Origin: QHWK01 sp035315685
GTDB lineage: Bacteria; Acidobacteriota; Vicinamibacteria; Vicinamibacterales; CAVVIG01
Assembly (NCBI GenBank): GCA_035315685.1
Contig: DATFXR010000233.1
Location: 1 to 64,000, forward strand
DNA length: 64,000 bases
Reading direction: 5' to 3'
Position numbers and translations under genes: made by a program. The notes below the pieces were generated by a model. That model was not told the DNA's origin and searched no databases. It saw nothing but the letters and a program-made list of their open reading frames with translations. Of this stretch, positions 50,986 to 59,285 are shown one piece after another (within the stretch, counting starts at the first letter, position 1; each line of letters begins with the position of its first letter).

Positions 50986-52266
50986 TCATGCGAGCGCTCC
51001 ATACGTCAGCAGGACCTGCTGCAGCCAGAGCAGCCACCGCATCGACCAGCGGGACGCGGCAGTGGCGGTCCGCGTCTCGAGGACGATGCTGTTGTTCGTC
51101 CGGTTCAAGTCCAGCAGCAGCCGCATCTCCGGATCGATCTCGGCGGCGGTCGCGCGCGCGGCGCTGCGATAGGTGAACGTCTTACGGCGATCGCGTCCGT
51201 CCCAGGTGTCGACGATGCGATCGCCATCCGTGAAGGTCGTGAGGATGGTCAGGCCGCGGCCGCTGTCGAACGGACCGGTGCGCGGCGACGCCGCGCCCGT
51301 GAACTGGCCGGCGCCGCGGCGCTCGACCGTGACCACCGTGTCGAAGCGGCCGCCAGCTGCGGCATCGCTGTGCAGTTCGGCGACCGCGTAGTCGTAGGTC
51401 ACCGACTCGCTCAGCATCGGCGTGAGCATCCAGGACAGGTCCTGTCCCGCGGCAGACGAGGCGACGGCGGTGAAATCAGCGAGCACGACCGGCCGCGCAT
51501 GCGCCTGTCGCGCGAACTCAGCCAGCGCGGCGTCGAACGCGGGGCGTCCGATCCAGCGGTCCAGTGTATTCAACGTGAGAAGGGCCTTGCCGTCGAGACT
51601 CGGATCTCCGTCTACACGGGCGGAACTCGGATCAACGCGCGGCTGCCGTCGGTACGCCGGCAACGCGTCAGCGGTGCCCGTGGCGTCGAGGCGGATGCGA
51701 ATCCGCCATGGCACGTAGCCGCCGAAGTAGCGCATGTCGAGCATGGCGAATCCCGGCGGCAGATTCGATCGCTGAAACAGCGGCGTGACTGCGCGCCGCG
51801 CGGTGTACTCAACCAGGCCGTCAACGAACCAGGCCGGAATCGAGGAAGCGCCGGTCGCCTCCGACCAGGCGTGCCGCGCGAGAGCGCGTGCCGCCGCCAG
51901 CTCGGAGACCATCGCCGTCGACGAGGACCACCAGGGCGTCGCCTCGAGGACGATCTGGTTGCGATCGGATGGTGTTGCACCGCTGCGCGGCGGATCGATC
52001 GCCGCAGTCTCGCCCCGCGGCGCGATGCCGAATGCCTCGAGCGTGCGCACGCATTCGATCGCCCCATCCAGGAAACGGCGTGCGTCGCGCGCGTGCTCGC
52101 CCCGCAGCACCATGCGAACCGGCACGCGCCGGTCCGCGCCCGTCACGACCGTGTCGCCGACGTCAGCGGATGTCGGACTGCAGCCAACAGGACCCGCGCA
52201 CGCAAGCATCGTCATCATGGCCAGCGCAGAGCACGTTGATACAATCCCCGGAGGTGTCCTCGTCAC
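50986..52266 (-). CDS. Lipoprotein with degenerate peptidase-MA-like domain
   Basis: A 426-residue secreted protein that I place only loosely. The N-terminus from GTG 52266 is a signal peptide (RTPPGIVSTCSALAMMTMLA) followed by Cys residues that could be lipidated. The region ELAAARALARHAWSEATG with IPAWFVDGLVEYTARR looks like the M1/MA-type HExxH...E helix pair, but the first His-Glu-x-x-His is replaced by RHAWS, so it is probably inactive as a protease. A long beta-rich C-terminal part follows. The end of the protein is a hydrophobic helix (WSMRWLLWLQQVLLTYGALA). Its 5' end overlaps that of the divergent Tat-exported protein. Confidence 0.5.
   Translation of the reverse strand: MTRTPPGIVSTCSALAMMTMLACAGPVGCSPTSADVGDTVVTGADRRVPVRMVLRGEHARDARRFLDGAIECVRTLEAFGIAPRGETAAIDPPRSGATPSDRNQIVLEATPWWSSSTAMVSELAAARALARHAWSEATGASSIPAWFVDGLVEYTARRAVTPLFQRSNLPPGFAMLDMRYFGGYVPWRIRIRLDATGTADALPAYRRQPRVDPSSARVDGDPSLDGKALLTLNTLDRWIGRPAFDAALAEFARQAHARPVVLADFTAVASSAAGQDLSWMLTPMLSESVTYDYAVAELHSDAAAGGRFDTVVTVERRGAGQFTGAASPRTGPFDSGRGLTILTTFTDGDRIVDTWDGRDRRKTFTYRSAARATAAEIDPEMRLLLDLNRTNNSIVLETRTATAASRWSMRWLLWLQQVLLTYGALA
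52240..52245 (+). promoter_or_regulatory. -10-like box for near-leaderless Tat-exported protein gene
   Basis: TACAAT matches TATAAT at five of six positions and ends 8 bases before GTG 52254. It supports that GTG as the start codon over the upstream in-frame TTG 52236. Confidence 0.45.
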
Positions 52267-53951
52267 GCGATGCTCGGTGGAACCGGCGCAGGTTTCTTCG
52301 AACGGCGGCCGCCGGAGCCGTCGGCTTCTGGCAGAGCCAGCAGTGGTCTCTAGGAGCGCTCGATGCGGCGAGCCCACAGCTACTGTACAACGGGATCAGG
52401 CTGAGCAGCCCGTGGCCGCCGCGGTACCGGTCGCTGTCGGCGACGCCGATCACGCCGCCCTATCTGATCGCGCCACCGGCCGTGATTCCGATCGACGTCG
52501 GCAGGCAGCTGTTCGTCGACGACTTTCTCATCGAGCAGACATCGCTGTCGCGGACGTTTCACCGGGCTGAATACTACGGCGGCAACCCGGTCCTGCAACC
52601 GTCCACGGACTGGGAGAAGTTCGACGAATACGCCGTCAGGACGAAGAGCCGGCCGAATCCGGCGGCGATGCCGTTCAGCGACGGCGTCTTCTACGACCCG
52701 CGCGACCGCGTGTTCAAGATGTGGTACATGGGCGGCTACGGCCAGAACACGTGCTATGCCGTCTCGCACGACGGCATCGCCTGGGACAAACCGGCGCTCG
52801 ACGTCGTCGCCGGCACGAACATGGTGACTCACGGCGTCCGTGATTCGTCGACGGTGTGGCTCGACCTCGACGAGTCCGATCGCAGCCGCCGCTACAAGAT
52901 GGCGCGTTGGTACGATCACTACATGGAGCTGCTGTCCTCGTCCGACGGCATCCATTGGCGCGAAATGGGCCGTACGGGGCTGACCGGCGATCGCACGACG
53001 TTTTTCTTCAATCCGTTCCGACGCGTGTGGGTCTACAGCCTGCGTGGCGAGAGCCTGCCGAACGGCATCGGCCGCCATCGGCGCTACTGGGAAACGCCTG
53101 ACCTCTTCGCCAACGTCGGCTGGGGACCGGAAGAGCCGCCAATGTGGGTCGGCGCCGACGGCGAGGATCCGCGGCGGGCCGACCTCGATCTGCCGTGCGA
53201 GCTGTACAACCTCGACTGCGTCGCGTACGAGAGCCTCGTGCTCGGCCTGTTCACCATCTTCCGCGGCGAGCGCAACGATCGCGAGAAGCCGAACGACCTG
53301 TGCGTCGGCTTCAGCCGCGACGGATTCCACTGGTCGCGGCCGGACCGCCGGCCGTTCCTGACCGTGTCGGAGCGCGTCGGCGCCTGGAACTGGGCCAACG
53401 TGCAGTCCGCTGGCGGCTGCTGCCTGGTTGTCGGCGATGAGCTGTATTTCTATGTCAGCGGCCGGCGCGGTCTGCCCGGCACCAATGAGCCCGGCGTGTG
53501 CAGCACCGGGCTCGCGAAATTGCGCCGTGACGGGTTCGTCTCGATGGATGCAGGTGGGCCAGCGCCCGCGGTCGAGCGCGTGTCGCCGGCGGTCGCGCCG
53601 GGGACGCTCACGACGCGGCCAGTCCGGTTCGACGGCCGCCACCTGTTCGCGAACGTCGATGCGTCCGCTGGAGAATTGCGCGTCGAGATGCTCGACGCCG
53701 ACGCGCGGCCGATTCCTGGATTCACGGCCGACGCGTGCGTGGCCGTCCGGATGAACAGCACGCATGCCCCGGTCACGTGGTCGGGCAGCGCGGACCTCGC
53801 CAGACTGTCCGGTGAAACGGTCCGCTTCCGCTTTCACCTGACGCGTGGAAGCCTCTACGCGTTCTGGGTGAGCGCGTCAACTCAGGGCGCCAGTGACGGC
53901 TACCTCGGCGCCGGCGGCCCCGGATATTCCGGCGTCCGGGATCGGTCCTGA
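52254..53951 (+). CDS. Tat-exported five-bladed beta-propeller glycosidase-like protein
   Basis: A 565-residue periplasmic protein. It begins with a twin-arginine signal (RWNRRRFLRTAAAGAVGFW). The mature part resembles GH43/GH32/GH130-type propellers: FVDDFLIEQTSLSRTFHRAE near the N-terminus, then DGVFYDPRDRVFKMWYMGGY, SHDGIAWDKP, SSDGIHWREMG and SRDGFHWSRPDRRPF, the repeated SxDGxxW blade motifs. A C-terminal beta-sandwich has GELRVEMLDADARPIPGF. No catalytic acid can be fixed with confidence. Its start is GTG 52254 behind a TACAAT box. It may act on the exported glycan. Confidence 0.72.
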   Translation: MSSSRDARWNRRRFLRTAAAGAVGFWQSQQWSLGALDAASPQLLYNGIRLSSPWPPRYRSLSATPITPPYLIAPPAVIPIDVGRQLFVDDFLIEQTSLSRTFHRAEYYGGNPVLQPSTDWEKFDEYAVRTKSRPNPAAMPFSDGVFYDPRDRVFKMWYMGGYGQNTCYAVSHDGIAWDKPALDVVAGTNMVTHGVRDSSTVWLDLDESDRSRRYKMARWYDHYMELLSSSDGIHWREMGRTGLTGDRTTFFFNPFRRVWVYSLRGESLPNGIGRHRRYWETPDLFANVGWGPEEPPMWVGADGEDPRRADLDLPCELYNLDCVAYESLVLGLFTIFRGERNDREKPNDLCVGFSRDGFHWSRPDRRPFLTVSERVGAWNWANVQSAGGCCLVVGDELYFYVSGRRGLPGTNEPGVCSTGLAKLRRDGFVSMDAGGPAPAVERVSPAVAPGTLTTRPVRFDGRHLFANVDASAGELRVEMLDADARPIPGFTADACVAVRMNSTHAPVTWSGSADLARLSGETVRFRFHLTRGSLYAFWVSASTQGASDGYLGAGGPGYSGVRDRS

Positions 53952-53961
53952 CGAAGGAGTC

Positions 53962-54021
53962 GCCACGAAGGCACGCAGCTTGGTAACCAAGAAGAAGAGA
54001 TTCTTCTCGTGTCTTCGTGGC
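53962..54021. repeat. Family F palindromic repeat between convergent genes
   Basis: GCCACGAAGGCACG (53962-53975) pairs with CGTGTCTTCGTGGC (54008-54021), with one mismatch, and an inner GAAGAA/TTCTTC stem. It lies between convergent genes, as does the related element at 7841-7925, and could work as a two-way terminator. Confidence 0.65.
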
Positions 54022-54026
54022 GTGCT

Positions 54027-55022
54027 CTACGCGCTCGCAGTTGTCTGACCGCCGAATCCGGCGAGGCGGCGGCGGCTCGCGCCGTCGATGACGTCGAGGA
54101 ACACCACCCAGAACGCGGCGAGCACGATCGGCAGCACTTCGCCGTAGATCCTCAGCTCGATGATGAACCCGACGAAGAACATGCCGGCGATGAAGACCGG
54201 CACCGTCCACAGTGTCCTTCTCAGGAACGGATCGCGGATGCGCTTGTGCCAGATGACCACCGCCATCCACAGGCAGCCCCACGTCGCGAGCGCGATCACC
54301 GCCTTCAGCGGCCGCTCCACCAGCGTGGCGAGATTCACTTTCAGCTGGAACTGATAGAGGCCGTATCCCATCCAGCGATTGTCGGCGTAGATCACCCACA
54401 GCGCCGCTTTGATCGCCGTCCAGATCGCAATTTGCGATCCGGCGAGGAGCGCGAGCACTCGCGGCGATACGCGATCGAACAGCACGAACACGGTGACGAC
54501 GGTGAGAAAGATGCTGGTCTCGCGATTGATGGTCGCCGCGACGAACAGCGGATAGAACCAGCGCCACTTCCGGTCGTAGATGAGCGGCAGGCCGAGCGTG
54601 AAGAACAGCACCGACGGGATATCGTACGGGTAGTACGGCAGGTTGAAGTAGTTGAACGGCAGCACGGCGAACAACGTCAGCGCTGCCGTCGAGCAGACGA
54701 CGGAATCGGGAACGAACCGCGACAGATAGGCACGAAAGACCAAGGCCAGCAGGACGAGCGCGACCACCTGGATGACGGCGAACGCGATCATCTGCGTGTT
54801 GGCGTCGACCACGTGCGCGAACAGCAGGCCACGGACCATCAGTGGTACGAGAACGCGGTACTGGTACGGCGTGGACGCAGTGCCGGCGACCAGCGACTCG
54901 GGAGAATCGAGGCCGTGATCCGGCGGCGGAATACACACGCGCAGCTCGTACGGCACGGTGTGCAGCGAGAGCACCACCGCCGCCGCCAGAAATACCAGGT
55001 CGGTTCGTGTGGCCTTCGTCAA
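54027..55022 (-). CDS. Multi-pass membrane protein of unknown function
   Basis: A 331-residue inner-membrane protein with about 8-9 membrane segments (DLVFLAAAVVLSLHTV, MIAFAVIQVVALVLLALVF, AALTLFAVLPFNYFNLPYY, VPVFIAGMFFVGFIIELRI). The first periplasmic loop has TPYQYRVLVPLMVRGLL, and NRETSIF follows the fourth segment. The layout resembles EpsG/GT-C-like proteins seen in polysaccharide loci. It starts 19 bases after the WecA-like fusion stop and is in its operon. I do not recognise a defined family. Confidence 0.6.
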   Translation of the reverse strand: MTKATRTDLVFLAAAVVLSLHTVPYELRVCIPPPDHGLDSPESLVAGTASTPYQYRVLVPLMVRGLLFAHVVDANTQMIAFAVIQVVALVLLALVFRAYLSRFVPDSVVCSTAALTLFAVLPFNYFNLPYYPYDIPSVLFFTLGLPLIYDRKWRWFYPLFVAATINRETSIFLTVVTVFVLFDRVSPRVLALLAGSQIAIWTAIKAALWVIYADNRWMGYGLYQFQLKVNLATLVERPLKAVIALATWGCLWMAVVIWHKRIRDPFLRRTLWTVPVFIAGMFFVGFIIELRIYGEVLPIVLAAFWVVFLDVIDGASRRRLAGFGGQTTASA

Positions 55023-55041
55023 CGGCGCATCACGAGCGGGT

Positions 55042-56895
55042 TCACACGGAGCGGATGTTCCGGCTGGAAGCTGGACGTTCGTCGCGGCGCTCCGCGGAGT
55101 CGACTTCGACCAGCGATTCGAATCCGACGCGCAGGCGCTTCAGCCCGACGTTGTAGGTACTGCACAACACTTCGAGGTTGTTGAGCCGCTCCGGCGGCAA
55201 CGTCCGCGTGCTGATCACGACAGAGTCGACCGACGCGGCGTGGATCAGGACCGACAGCGCCGAGTATCCGCCAAGGACCGGATACCCCATCACCCGGATG
55301 CCAGCCTTCCGCGGATCGTCGTCGATGAAGCCCGAGATCCGGATGTCGCCATCGCCTGCCAGCAGTTCGCGGATCACCAGTCCGCCGCCGTCGCCGGCGC
55401 CATAGACGACCACCCGGCGGCCCGCCCGCCGCTGGCGGCGCAGGAATTCGCCGACCAGGCGGAACGACGCACGTGACAGCGACACGGCAATCAACAGCAG
55501 CACCGCGTAGATGGCGAAGACCGTCCGCGAGTACGCGAAGAAGCGGTAGACGCCGAGAATCACCACCAGCGTCGACGCGACCCCGAGCATCACGCCGCGC
55601 GCGACGACGAGCGTGTCCATCAGCCCGAAGTAGCGCCAGACGCCGCGGTAGACGCCGACCGCGAAGAACGCGACCATCTGCGACGCGACGATCACCGGCA
55701 GCGACCGCGAGAAGGTCGGAAAATTGACCATGAACTCGACCGGGTCCTCGAAGCGCATCCGGTACGCGGCGTAGTAGCACATCACGACCAGACAGAAGTC
55801 GAGCAGCACCTCGGCGACGCGCCGCTTGTACATGAACTCGACGACCAGCGGCGTCAGCTCGGATCCGCTCGCCGTCACGTCTTCGTAGACGCGAATGTTG
55901 CCGAGATAGGCGGCAAACAGGACCATCGCGAGCAGGAACGAGGAGGCAAACAGCAGCACCGTGGCGTTCTGGCCGAAGTTGCCGACACCGATGCCGAGCA
56001 TGCCGCCGATTGCAGCGAGGCCCCACAGCAGCGCGACCGCGCGCCGTTCGGACAAACCGATCGCGACGAGCCGATGCGACGAGTGATCGCGGCCGCCCTG
56101 CGACGCGCGCCGGCCCGACAGGCGGCGGGACACGGTCACCAGCGTCGTATCGAAGATCGGGATCAGCAGCACCAGCACGGGCCCGGCGACGATCGACAGC
56201 ACGTCGGAGCGTCCCGGCGCCGGATGGCCGGCGCTGAGCGTCATCGCCGCGAAGCTGAAGCCGAGCAGCAGGCTGCCGCCGTCCCCCATGAAGATCGACG
56301 CGGGGTAGAGGTTGTAGACGAGGAATCCGCCGGTCGCGCCGAGCAGGATCGCGAGATAGCGCACCTCGTACAGCGCGCGGGTGCCCGCGGCGCCAGGCAG
56401 CAGATCGATCAGCAGCGAGGCGCCGGCGATGATCGCGATGCCGGCGCAGAGGCCATCCATGTTGTCGATCAGGTTGAACGCGTTGGTGAGGCCGACAATC
56501 CAGACGAGCGTCAACAGCGCGTCGATGGTCGTCGAATTCACCCAGTTGAGCCGGTAGTCGAAGAACAGGAGCACCGACGCCAGGGCGATCTGCGCGACCA
56601 GCTTGGTCGACGGCTTCAGCGAGAGCACGTCGTCGACGACACCGGTGACGAACATGGCCGCGGCGCTGATGGTGAGAACCGGCAACTGCGCCGCGACGCC
56701 GAAGCCGGCAAGGCAGCTGAAGAACACGAGCGCGATGCCGACGCCGCCGAACAACGCGACCGGGCGGCGGTGCCAGCGATCTTCGCGGGGACGCGCGACG
56801 TAGCCGGACCGCACGGCCAGCATCCGGCAGAGCGGGACGACGCCGAGCGACAGCGCCAGCGCCGTCGCAAACGGCGCGACGATCAGGGTCAGCAT
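55042..56895 (-). CDS. WecA/MraY-like phosphosugar transferase fused to a CapD-like membrane/Rossmann region
   Basis: A 617-residue fusion. Residues about 1-330 are a WecA/TagO-type polyprenyl-phosphate GlcNAc-1-phosphate transferase: VTGVVDDVLSLKPSTKLVAQ, NAFNLIDNMDGLCAGIA, SIFMGDGGSLLLGF, and HSSHRLVAIGLSERRAV (the HHxxxR-type loop as SHRL). Residues about 345-600 have four membrane segments and a Rossmann start VVVYGAGDGGGLVIREL, like the N-terminal half of FlaA1/CapD nucleotide-sugar dehydratases, but without the catalytic SDR domain. The protein would start a second lipid-linked glycan. It ends near an uncharacterised membrane gene. Confidence 0.85.
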   Translation of the reverse strand: MLTLIVAPFATALALSLGVVPLCRMLAVRSGYVARPREDRWHRRPVALFGGVGIALVFFSCLAGFGVAAQLPVLTISAAAMFVTGVVDDVLSLKPSTKLVAQIALASVLLFFDYRLNWVNSTTIDALLTLVWIVGLTNAFNLIDNMDGLCAGIAIIAGASLLIDLLPGAAGTRALYEVRYLAILLGATGGFLVYNLYPASIFMGDGGSLLLGFSFAAMTLSAGHPAPGRSDVLSIVAGPVLVLLIPIFDTTLVTVSRRLSGRRASQGGRDHSSHRLVAIGLSERRAVALLWGLAAIGGMLGIGVGNFGQNATVLLFASSFLLAMVLFAAYLGNIRVYEDVTASGSELTPLVVEFMYKRRVAEVLLDFCLVVMCYYAAYRMRFEDPVEFMVNFPTFSRSLPVIVASQMVAFFAVGVYRGVWRYFGLMDTLVVARGVMLGVASTLVVILGVYRFFAYSRTVFAIYAVLLLIAVSLSRASFRLVGEFLRRQRRAGRRVVVYGAGDGGGLVIRELLAGDGDIRISGFIDDDPRKAGIRVMGYPVLGGYSALSVLIHAASVDSVVISTRTLPPERLNNLEVLCSTYNVGLKRLRVGFESLVEVDSAERRDERPASSRNIRSV

Positions 56896-56923
56896 CGAAG
56901 AGAGCCCGGGTATCGTACCACAG

Positions 56924-57622
56924 TCATTTCCGGGCGAATCGGCACTTCAGGAGCACGTACACGGCGTCGATCCCGTCGGTCCAGCGAATCTTCTTGCCCT
57001 CGTCCATGCGCCGTGGATTGTAGCGGACCGGTACCTCGACGATACCTTTGCCGGCAAGCAGGAACTTGGCGGTGAGCTCGGGTTCGAAGTCGAAGCCGAC
57101 GCAGCGCAGGCGGATGCCATCGAGCGACTCGCGGCGGAACACTTTGTAGGCGGTCTCCATGTCCGTGAGGCGCGCGCCGAACAGCACGTTGGTGAGCGCC
57201 GTCAGCAGCCGGTTGCCGACGCGCGCCCGAAACGACACGCGGCCGCTCGGCTTCATGAAGCGCGAGCCGTAGACCACATCCGACCGTCCGGCGAGCAGCG
57301 GCTCGAGCAGGCCGGCGTACTCGGCGGGGTCGAGCTCCAGGTCGGCGTCCTGAATGAGGATGATGTCGCCGGTCGCGTACTTCATGCCGACGCGGACCGC
57401 CGCCCCCTTTCCGACGTTGATCGGATTGTCGTAGGTCCGGATGCGCGGATCGGCGAACCAGTGGCTCGTCTCGATCGCAGCTCGCGTGCCGTCGCTCGAT
57501 CCGTCGTTGGCGATGATGATCTCTTTCTCGATGTCCCCGATTTCGACCGCGCGCACGCGCTCGACGACCTCGCTGATCGTCTGCGCCTCGTTGTAGACGG
57601 GAATGATGACCGAGAGCTTCAT
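56924..57622 (-). CDS. Family 2 glycosyltransferase (polyprenyl-phosphate mannose synthase-like)
   Basis: A 232-residue GT2 of the DPM1/GtrB type without the C-terminal membrane segments. It has LSVIIPVYNEAQTISEVVER, IIIANDGSSDGTRAAIE, the DxD as IQDADLELDP, and VVYGSRFM. The end TDGIDAVYVLLKCRFARK matches the family. It would charge polyprenyl phosphate with a sugar for use by the membrane glycosyltransferases beside it (54027, 57630, 59203). It starts 7 bases after the GT39-like gene and is probably co-transcribed. Confidence 0.87.
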   Translation of the reverse strand: MKLSVIIPVYNEAQTISEVVERVRAVEIGDIEKEIIIANDGSSDGTRAAIETSHWFADPRIRTYDNPINVGKGAAVRVGMKYATGDIILIQDADLELDPAEYAGLLEPLLAGRSDVVYGSRFMKPSGRVSFRARVGNRLLTALTNVLFGARLTDMETAYKVFRRESLDGIRLRCVGFDFEPELTAKFLLAGKGIVEVPVRYNPRRMDEGKKIRWTDGIDAVYVLLKCRFARK

Positions 57623-57629
57623 CCGCGGA

Positions 57630-59285
57630 TCACCGTTCGAGGACGATGAAGGACGGAACGCCGTTCGGTTCCGCGATGCGATCGATCGGGCGCAGCACGG
57701 CCAGCCCTGGATTCATCTGCGCTAGACCGGCCTCGGAGAGCTCGACCAGGACCAGGCTCCGCGCCGGCACTTCGTCCACGTTCAGGGTCTTGGGGTCGAA
57801 ATAGCGGGTCCGCTCGGTCAGATAGGTGCGGTGATCCTTCAGCAGGTAGAACTTCCAGTACGCGTCGATCCACGGGATGCTGGTCGGGAGGTACACCGCC
57901 GGGCGCGGCTCGTGCGCGTCGCGCTCCTCGATGTTCGTCAGCGCACCGCGGATGTTCCGCTCGAACCAGGTGCTCGAGCGGATGCGGTAGTCGCCGAAGT
58001 AATCGCCATAGAAGCGCGCGAACTGCAGCGGCATGGCGAGGAGCGCGACGCAGACGATCGCGCGGCCGGCACGCGGCGACGTCTTCCACAGGTAGCCGAC
58101 GCCGCGCGTCGCCAGCAGAATCACGAACGGCACCATCACCAGCACGCGATCGACGGCATACGCCCCGAGGACGAGGGCCGCCGCGACCGGGGCTGCGGCA
58201 AGGCCGGCGATGAGCAACAGGTTCGCCCATGAGCGGGGCGGCTGCAGCGCCGCGTAGATCCCGGCCGGCAGCAGCAGGGCGATCGGAACGAGGAACACAC
58301 CCGCCTGCCGTGTCGAGTTGGTCAGGCTCGAGCCGCCGGCGAGAAACAGGAATGACGGGTTGAAGTAGTCCCAGTACACCGACAGCCGCGCGCTCAGGCC
58401 GACATGACTCAGGATCTCCTTGACCCCCTGCAGCGGACCGAAGCGCGACGCATCGTACAAGTTGTAGCGCGCGACCTGCGCCGCGTACGCCGACGGGTGC
58501 AGCGTCAGCCACGCCGCCAGCAGACTGAACGGCACGAGGAATCCCGCCGCGGCGGCGGCATAGCGCCGCAACGACACGCCTCGCGACGGCACGGCGAAGA
58601 GGCAGGTGATCAGGAGCAGCAGCGGCATCACGACGATGGAAGCGATGTACGAGTAGATGCCGACGCCGAGCGTCGTGGTCGCAGCCCACAGCGCGGCGAG
58701 CCGTCCCTGCTGCTCGAAGCGCGCCACCCACAGCAGCCAGATCACGACGAACAGGACGGCGTAGATCGGATCGACGCCCATCCGGCTGTGAATCACGTGG
58801 GCCGGCGTCATCGCGAGCATGGTGGCGGCGATCGCGCCGCGGACCGGGCTGCGTTCGAAGCGCGCCGCCACGAAATACATCAGCACGATCGCCGCCACGC
58901 CAACCAGGACCGACGGCGCGCGGATCGACCACTCGGTGAGCGGCAGCACGGCGAGGGACGCCGCCGTCGCGTACACGAGGAGCGGCTGCGCCCAGTAATT
59001 CGCGGTGATCTGAAAGTACAGCGGCAGCAGCCGCCCGTTCAGGTCATGACCGGTCGTCGCGATCGCCTGCGCGTGCAGCGCGAACAGGACTTCGTCGTGC
59101 GAAAGGTAAATCGGCGCATCGGCGAGGCGCCACGCGTACATCGCGGCGAGGGCGACGGCCGCGACGGCAAGCAGCGCAGCGCCACGGTATGATCGTGCAG
59201 CGATGGACGTGCGGGGGGCCGGATCGATGCCGCGGATCGTGGTCGCATCAGCCGCAGCCTCGCTGGTGCTCGGTCTAACGTTCAT
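57630..59285 (-). CDS. GT39/ArnT-like membrane glycosyltransferase
   Basis: A 551-residue multi-pass protein of the PMT/ArnT/GT39 type. The first periplasmic loop has DAPIYLSHDEVLFALHAQA, whose Asp-Glu is the family's catalytic acidic pair, and later AATMLAMTPAHVIHSRMGVD, which matches the family SRxxxxD pattern. There are about 11-12 membrane segments. The first ATG is 59285, which overlaps the 5' end of the divergent gene at 59203. The N-terminal 30 residues are polar and of doubtful reality, so the true start may be nearer YRGAALLAVAAVALAA. It uses a polyprenyl-phosphate sugar, likely from the adjacent GT2. Confidence 0.8.
   Translation of the reverse strand: MNVRPSTSEAAADATTIRGIDPAPRTSIAARSYRGAALLAVAAVALAAMYAWRLADAPIYLSHDEVLFALHAQAIATTGHDLNGRLLPLYFQITANYWAQPLLVYATAASLAVLPLTEWSIRAPSVLVGVAAIVLMYFVAARFERSPVRGAIAATMLAMTPAHVIHSRMGVDPIYAVLFVVIWLLWVARFEQQGRLAALWAATTTLGVGIYSYIASIVVMPLLLLITCLFAVPSRGVSLRRYAAAAAGFLVPFSLLAAWLTLHPSAYAAQVARYNLYDASRFGPLQGVKEILSHVGLSARLSVYWDYFNPSFLFLAGGSSLTNSTRQAGVFLVPIALLLPAGIYAALQPPRSWANLLLIAGLAAAPVAAALVLGAYAVDRVLVMVPFVILLATRGVGYLWKTSPRAGRAIVCVALLAMPLQFARFYGDYFGDYRIRSSTWFERNIRGALTNIEERDAHEPRPAVYLPTSIPWIDAYWKFYLLKDHRTYLTERTRYFDPKTLNVDEVPARSLVLVELSEAGLAQMNPGLAVLRPIDRIAEPNGVPSFIVLER
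59188..59193 (+). promoter_or_regulatory. -10-like box for near-leaderless gene at 59203
   Basis: TATGAT matches TATAAT at five of six positions and ends 9 bases before ATG 59203. No Shine-Dalgarno is seen there. The site lies inside the divergent GT39-like gene. Confidence 0.4.
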
